Of a stretch of 23,075 nucleotides of DNA, positions 19,660-23,075 are shown piece by piece. The position numbers were made by a program, and so were the translations under genes. Positions within the stretch are counted from its first letter, which is position 1, and the number at the start of each line of letters is the position of its first letter. The stretch comes from a virus: IMG/VR virus record IMGVR_UViG_3300009187_000078, positions 1 to 23,075 of that record. One strand, written 5' to 3'. Below the pieces are notes generated by a model that did not search any database, had not been told where the DNA came from, and worked only from the letters and a program-made list of their open reading frames with translations.

Positions 19660-20523
19660 CTATCGGCGTGCAGCTGCCGTGCGCCGCTGTTCGTGGCGCA
19701 TCCAGTCTTCGATGCTCATCTTGTCGGGGTCTACAGTGGCTTTTGCGTTACCACCGCTGATGGTGCGAACAGGTTTTGCAGCGACTGCCGGTGCAGCAGC
19801 TCCGGCCTTTTTGGTCATCTCTGCGAGCACTTTTTGCGCATGAAGTGCTTTGACAATCCACGGTTCGCGGATGCCGTTCAGTTGCTCTTCTTTTGCGCCC
19901 AGTGACTTCGCTACTTCGCGCAGGGATTGCGCGTATTCGGGTGACCACCCCTTGATTTCGCGGCTCAATGCCTCGTTTGCCTCTTGCAGTTGCCTGGCAG
20001 TTTCCTGCTGCTCCTGCATTGCTCGTTGGCCTTCGTGCTGCTGGATTTGTGCGACGAATTGCGTGCGTGAGTCCTTCAGCTGCTGGTACTGGAAGAACTC
20101 TTGCTGTGCGCGCACTGGGTCGGATTGACTCAGTGATTGCCAATCAACGCCTGCGTACTGCTGCAGACGCTCATCCAGTGCAGTGAGTCGCGCCACTGCT
20201 TGGATGTTTGCCCTTTCAGCCTCGATGCGTGCCTGCTGCTGCGCGAATGTCTGCTCGGCTTGTTGGCGTGTTTGCGCCAGTTCCTGCGTCTTTCGCGTGT
20301 AGTCAGCTTGGCGAAGGATTGCGTCCTTCAACTCAGGCGGGAGTGCGTATTTCTTCCCCTCGTACTCGACTTCCTCGAAGACCTCTGGGTCAACGCCTTG
20401 CGTGTCGCCGTCGGTGTCGTTGGATTGGTCTGCAGTGGGGTCGCTTCCGATCTCGGGCTGCGCTTGGTCGAGCGCGGGCTGCGAGAGTTCTGCCTCGGGC
20501 AGATTGTTCTCTGTGTCGTCCAT
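19660..20523 (-). CDS. Scaffolding protein
   Basis: A 287-residue acidic protein. Residues 1-50 are Asp/Glu/Gln-rich and disordered. Next comes EEVEYEGKKYALPPELKDAI and LRQADYTRKTQELAQTRQQA (about 50-90), a segment very typical of phage scaffolds. Then long coiled coils (about 80-190: QTFAQQQARIEAERANIQAV, QEQQETARQLQEANEALSRE) and a basic C-terminal end (IEDWMRHEQRRTAAARR), which in P22 binds the inside of the coat shell. It directs procapsid assembly and then leaves. Position just before the coat gene fits. Terminators stand on both sides of the gene, suggesting its amount is regulated separately. Confidence 0.88.
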   Translation of the reverse strand: MDDTENNLPEAELSQPALDQAQPEIGSDPTADQSNDTDGDTQGVDPEVFEEVEYEGKKYALPPELKDAILRQADYTRKTQELAQTRQQAEQTFAQQQARIEAERANIQAVARLTALDERLQQYAGVDWQSLSQSDPVRAQQEFFQYQQLKDSRTQFVAQIQQHEGQRAMQEQQETARQLQEANEALSREIKGWSPEYAQSLREVAKSLGAKEEQLNGIREPWIVKALHAQKVLAEMTKKAGAAAPAVAAKPVRTISGGNAKATVDPDKMSIEDWMRHEQRRTAAARR

Positions 20524-20547
20524 GTGTTTTCAAAGTGAACGCGCAAT

Positions 20548-20571
20548 AAAAAAGCCGCCCGAAGGCGGCTT
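20548..20571 (-). terminator. Intrinsic terminator upstream of the scaffold gene
   Basis: On the minus strand, AGCCGCC TTCG GGCGGCT is a perfect 7-bp stem with a stable tetraloop, followed by T6. It lies between the GNAVA-repeat gene and the scaffold gene. It would limit transcription into the head genes unless antiterminated. Confidence 0.88.
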
Positions 20572-20593
20572 GTGCTAACCGATTGCGCGGCGG

Positions 20594-21691
20594 TTAGATA
20601 CTTGCGAGCAGGACGGCGATGTCGTCTTCGTCGTCGCGCTCTATCTGTTCGCGCATGAGGCGCGCGATGAGTGCGGTTTGCAGTGCGTCTGCGTAAACCT
20701 TGCGGATGTCTTCGCTAATCCGTCGGGCTTCTTTGGCAAGCCCTGCGTAATCCGGCCCCTTGATGGGCTGCACCACCACGGCTTGAGCGGCCACAGCGGC
20801 GGGTGCTTCTACGTCTTGCGTGGCAGCGTCTTGCGCGTCTTCCTGCGCGGCGTCGTAGGCTCTACGCACGCTCATTGGATCGAGCGGATCAACCTCCATC
20901 CACCGAGTACCCACCCGCACGCGGTAGCGCGTCTTAGGCGCATAGCCCGGGGTTGCACTGGGTGCTACGGTGAGCGGCGGCAGCAGGCAGGTTTGGCCTT
21001 CAGCGACTGCATTACCTGTACCGCAGTCCAGCGTCAGATCGACGCTGACCGTTGCGCCAGACGGCCCGCCAGCGACTGCATTGCCGGTGGTGAATCCCAG
21101 CGTGATGTCTTCGCTGACTGTTGCGCCTGCTGGCCCGCCTGCCACTGCGTTGCCAACAGTGAACGGGACGGTGGTGCCGCTAGTTGCTTGGTACTGCGCT
21201 TCGGCCCAAGTGACGCGAACAGCGCCGTAGACGGACACGCCTGCTGTAGCGCCTGCCGCCACAGCATTGCCAATGCCAAGCGGGATAGTGACGTTGGGGT
21301 TGGCTTGGTATTGCGCTTCTGCCCAAGTGATGCGTGCTGCGTACAGGCTGATGGACGCTGTGCTGCCACCGGCAATCGCATTGCCAACCGTAAGCGGTAC
21401 GGTGACACTGGGGTTGGCCTGGTACGCGGCCTCCGACCACGTTACCCGCAGCCCGTACTGGCTCAGTGCGAACGTGCTGCCTGCAGCGACTGCGTTGCCG
21501 ACGCCAAACGAAATCGCTTCGTTGAGCGATGCAGTGCCGGATGCGCCTGCAGCGACTGCGTTACCGACTAGAAAGTCGTACTGTTTGTTCGGCCCAAAGG
21601 TTGCCGATTCCGCAATGTCTCCAGGCGCGCGATTCCGTATGGCAGGCGTAAGCCTGCGCGCACCTTGTGGCGGGATAGGCGGCAACGGCAT
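20594..21691 (-). CDS. GNAVA-repeat head-region protein, 365 aa
   Basis: The region from about residue 42 to 235 is built of seven imperfect repeats that each open with (V/I/T)GNA(V/I)A.G: VGNAVAAGASGTASLN, VGNAVAAGSTFALSQYG, VGNAIAGGSTASISLYA, IGNAVAAGATAGVSVYG, VGNAVAGGPAGATVSED, TGNAVAGGPSGATVSVD and TGNAVAEGQTC. Three of them carry an insert of the type RVTWAEAQYQANP followed by TVPL. Unit length thus varies from about 21 to 40 residues, and strands alternate with Gly-rich turns. The C-terminal third (about 250-365) is different: a short strand region (RYRVRVGTRWMEVDP) and charged helices ending DDEDDIAVLLASI. Not a family I know. Its place upstream of scaffold and coat suggests a capsid decoration or head-fibre part. 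Confidence 0.7.
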   Translation of the reverse strand: MPLPPIPPQGARRLTPAIRNRAPGDIAESATFGPNKQYDFLVGNAVAAGASGTASLNEAISFGVGNAVAAGSTFALSQYGLRVTWSEAAYQANPSVTVPLTVGNAIAGGSTASISLYAARITWAEAQYQANPNVTIPLGIGNAVAAGATAGVSVYGAVRVTWAEAQYQATSGTTVPFTVGNAVAGGPAGATVSEDITLGFTTGNAVAGGPSGATVSVDLTLDCGTGNAVAEGQTCLLPPLTVAPSATPGYAPKTRYRVRVGTRWMEVDPLDPMSVRRAYDAAQEDAQDAATQDVEAPAAVAAQAVVVQPIKGPDYAGLAKEARRISEDIRKVYADALQTALIARLMREQIERDDEDDIAVLLASI

Positions 21692-21694
21692 TGC

Positions 21695-22495
21695 TTAACC
21701 GTTGGCGATAGTGAGCATCAGTTCGACGGACGCACCTGTGGCGGTCGAGTCCGGGTTAATGCAGATTTGCAGGGCCGACGTATCGAACACCCGCGGCATG
21801 CCGACACGCAGGTAATCGTGCAAGTCAGAGTAGTTGGCAAGCGGCACGCGCCCAGTCCACAGCGGACGGATCACCAGCACGTTAAACGTTCCCGCTGACG
21901 CCACAGTACCGACCACGCCAGTGACGCCCTGCACGCCCGTATCGCCAGCTTGCAGCGGCAACTGCCACATGCGGCCAACGGTAGGTGCAGCGCCAATGCC
22001 GACTGCGCCAGTGCTGCGACCCGTGGCGCCGGACTGGTTGGTGTACGTCACGTTTACGGCTTGGTTGCCCGTGGCCGCCGTCACCTGCTCCACCCAGATT
22101 TCGGTGTTCGTGAAATCCGTACCGCCTGGCACCCTTGCGCTAAACGAACCAGGCGTCTGACCGGTAGTGCTGGCGTTGAATGCATAAGCGCCACCCTTCC
22201 ACAGCAGGTCGTAGACCATGATGCGACTGGGAACGACGCTGGAGTATTCGACGTTAATTAGATGGCCGTTAGCACCACCGCCGAACGTATTGAGCAGCGG
22301 CATGCCAGCAGTAGTGTCGTCAGGCACCACGCCAGTGGTAGTGCTAGTTCCTGCCAGCACGCCAGCGCCGGGGTCGCCAGCCAGGTCAATCGTAGAGAAC
22401 CAGCCGTTGGCAACAGCGGTACGCGATGCGGTCTTCTTGATCGGCACGCGCTGCTTGGTTGCAGCTATCAGACCGTCCAGTGTGGTGATTGCCAT
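21695..22495 (-). CDS. Probable structural (head) protein, 266 aa
   Basis: AAGGGAA lies 7 bases before the ATG. The protein begins MAITTLDGLIAATKQRVPIK. This resembles phage structural proteins that start 'MAITT.DGL..A', although I cannot name the family. It is beta-rich with few charged residues: GVLAGTSTTTGVVPDDTTAG, LINVEYSSVVPSRIMVYDLL, FTNTEIWVEQVTAATGNQAV, and LPLANYSDLHDYLRVGMPRV-like end segments. No catalytic motif. Gene order (before repeat protein, scaffold and coat) suggests a capsid-surface or decoration protein. A tail role is the alternative. Confidence 0.65.
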   Translation of the reverse strand: MAITTLDGLIAATKQRVPIKKTASRTAVANGWFSTIDLAGDPGAGVLAGTSTTTGVVPDDTTAGMPLLNTFGGGANGHLINVEYSSVVPSRIMVYDLLWKGGAYAFNASTTGQTPGSFSARVPGGTDFTNTEIWVEQVTAATGNQAVNVTYTNQSGATGRSTGAVGIGAAPTVGRMWQLPLQAGDTGVQGVTGVVGTVASAGTFNVLVIRPLWTGRVPLANYSDLHDYLRVGMPRVFDTSALQICINPDSTATGASVELMLTIANG

Positions 22496-22504
22496 GTCGT
22501 TCCC

Positions 22505-23075
22505 TTATGCGCTCACAAAGCGCAAGCGCATGTTTGTCCAGTCGGCTACCGATGCCCAAGTGCCCGATGGCACGGTCAGTGTGTAATCGCCGTTAGCAGT
22601 GCGTGTGGTGTCAGTTGCATGCACGGTGGTGTTGCACACCAGCGAAAGCGTCACCGATGCGCTGCCGACGATGCCCTGCACGCGGTAGTTGATGAGCAGA
22701 TCAGTGCCGGCCTGGGGCGCGGTCATCGACGCCAACCGCACTTCGTCGGTCTGGCCGGCAGCCGTGGCGTAGATGTAATCGGCGTCGTTGGCAGTCGTCT
22801 CGTCGATCAGCGCGTAGTGGTCGGTGCCGGTGCTGGGCGACCACTGGGTCGTGATGTCGCTGGTCGGGCGCGCGTAGGTGTAGGTGATGGATGCGAATTC
22901 CCACGCACCGATGGTCGGGGCGGTCGTGCTTCGTGCGCTACCAACGATGTCTAGGTCGTTGGTGTAGGTCTGGTCGCGGACGCCTGCATTGATTACGTCA
23001 GCACCAGCTTTAATGCGGAAATCCTCTGATCCAACCGTCAAAGAAGTAAATTGATTGGATGCTGTTTTACTAAAC
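22505..23075 (-). CDS. C-terminal part of a beta-helix surface protein (5' end off window)
   Basis: The frame is open to the window edge; a TTG at 23041 is not a credible start, so the gene begins beyond 23075. The first visible part, SEDFRIKAGADVINAG followed by DIVGSARSTTAPTIGAWEFA, is the typical last rung of right-handed beta-helix proteins (DF-K-GS-AI-AG ... D--G--R----IGA-E). The remaining ~125 residues form a separate beta-sandwich-like domain (ADYIYATAAGQTDEVRLASM, then VTLSLVCNTTVHATDTTRTA), ending WTNMRLRFVSA. Beta-helices in phages are mostly tailspikes or capsid-bound fibres that bind or degrade surface sugars. Location before the head genes is unusual for a tailspike. Confidence 0.7.
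   Translation of the reverse strand, partial: FSKTASNQFTSLTVGSEDFRIKAGADVINAGVRDQTYTNDLDIVGSARSTTAPTIGAWEFASITYTYARPTSDITTQWSPSTGTDHYALIDETTANDADYIYATAAGQTDEVRLASMTAPQAGTDLLINYRVQGIVGSASVTLSLVCNTTVHATDTTRTANGDYTLTVPSGTWASVADWTNMRLRFVSA

Noticed and set aside
20980-21570. CRISPR-like array
   Set aside because: The regular repeats there are codons of GNAVA units in a coding frame; spacing is uneven and the repeats are not identical.
20678-21571. 297-residue plus-strand open frame
   Set aside because: It lies fully opposite the GNAVA-repeat gene, is Cys/Arg-rich with unnatural composition, and has no binding site; it is a shadow of the real gene.

Overview
The window is part of a temperate, podovirus-like bacteriophage genome with a P22-type head. 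I see no convincing host genes. The moderately GC-rich coding style and the match to the gene types of BPP-1/BcepC6B-like podoviruses suggest a betaproteobacterial host, perhaps Burkholderiales. That host call is an inference from general resemblance, not from a search.

Layout. (1) Positions 1-215 hold no gene I can support, but contain a perfect hairpin, an A14 run, a C20 run and a 15-bp palindrome. (2) Positions 216-912 are the immunity region: a YdaS/Cro-like regulator reads left and a CI-like XRE repressor reads right. (3) Positions 942-5846 form a rightward early operon with tightly overlapping starts and stops. It carries an ERF single-strand annealing protein, a YqaJ-type exonuclease, a small protein with an SSB-like acidic tail, a ParB-fold protein, several small unknowns, and an excisionase-like HTH protein. 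(4) A leftward tyrosine integrase (5815-6816) overlaps the excisionase gene tail to tail. Behind its start is a probable attP (6829-6965) with repeats, a promoter-like -10 box and the first ~20 bases of a tRNA. (5) From 23075 down to 7104 a long leftward late operon encodes virion and lysis functions. In transcription order these are a beta-helix protein (partial), two head-region proteins (one made of GNAVA-type repeats), scaffold, P22-like coat, gp4-like adaptor, gp10-like tail protein, a set of Gly/Ala/Gln-rich ejection-type proteins, a virion muramidase, an S74 self-cleaving tail fibre, a coiled-coil membrane protein, a lysozyme fused to a membrane domain, a small unknown, a metallophosphoesterase and a 47-residue membrane protein.

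The plan is lambda's mirrored. The Cro-like gene reads left, probably towards replication and terminase genes off the window. The repressor reads right, followed by a PL-like promoter, recombination genes and xis; int faces back. Early and late operons both end at attP, so the sequence is in the circular or virion arrangement and not cut at att as in a prophage. Three intrinsic terminators inside the late operon imply antitermination or stepwise control of gene dosage. The most interesting points are the attP that may resupply a promoter plus a tRNA 5' end, the lysozyme-membrane fusion, the GNAVA repeat protein, the SSB-tailed mini-protein and the paired promoters with shared motifs.
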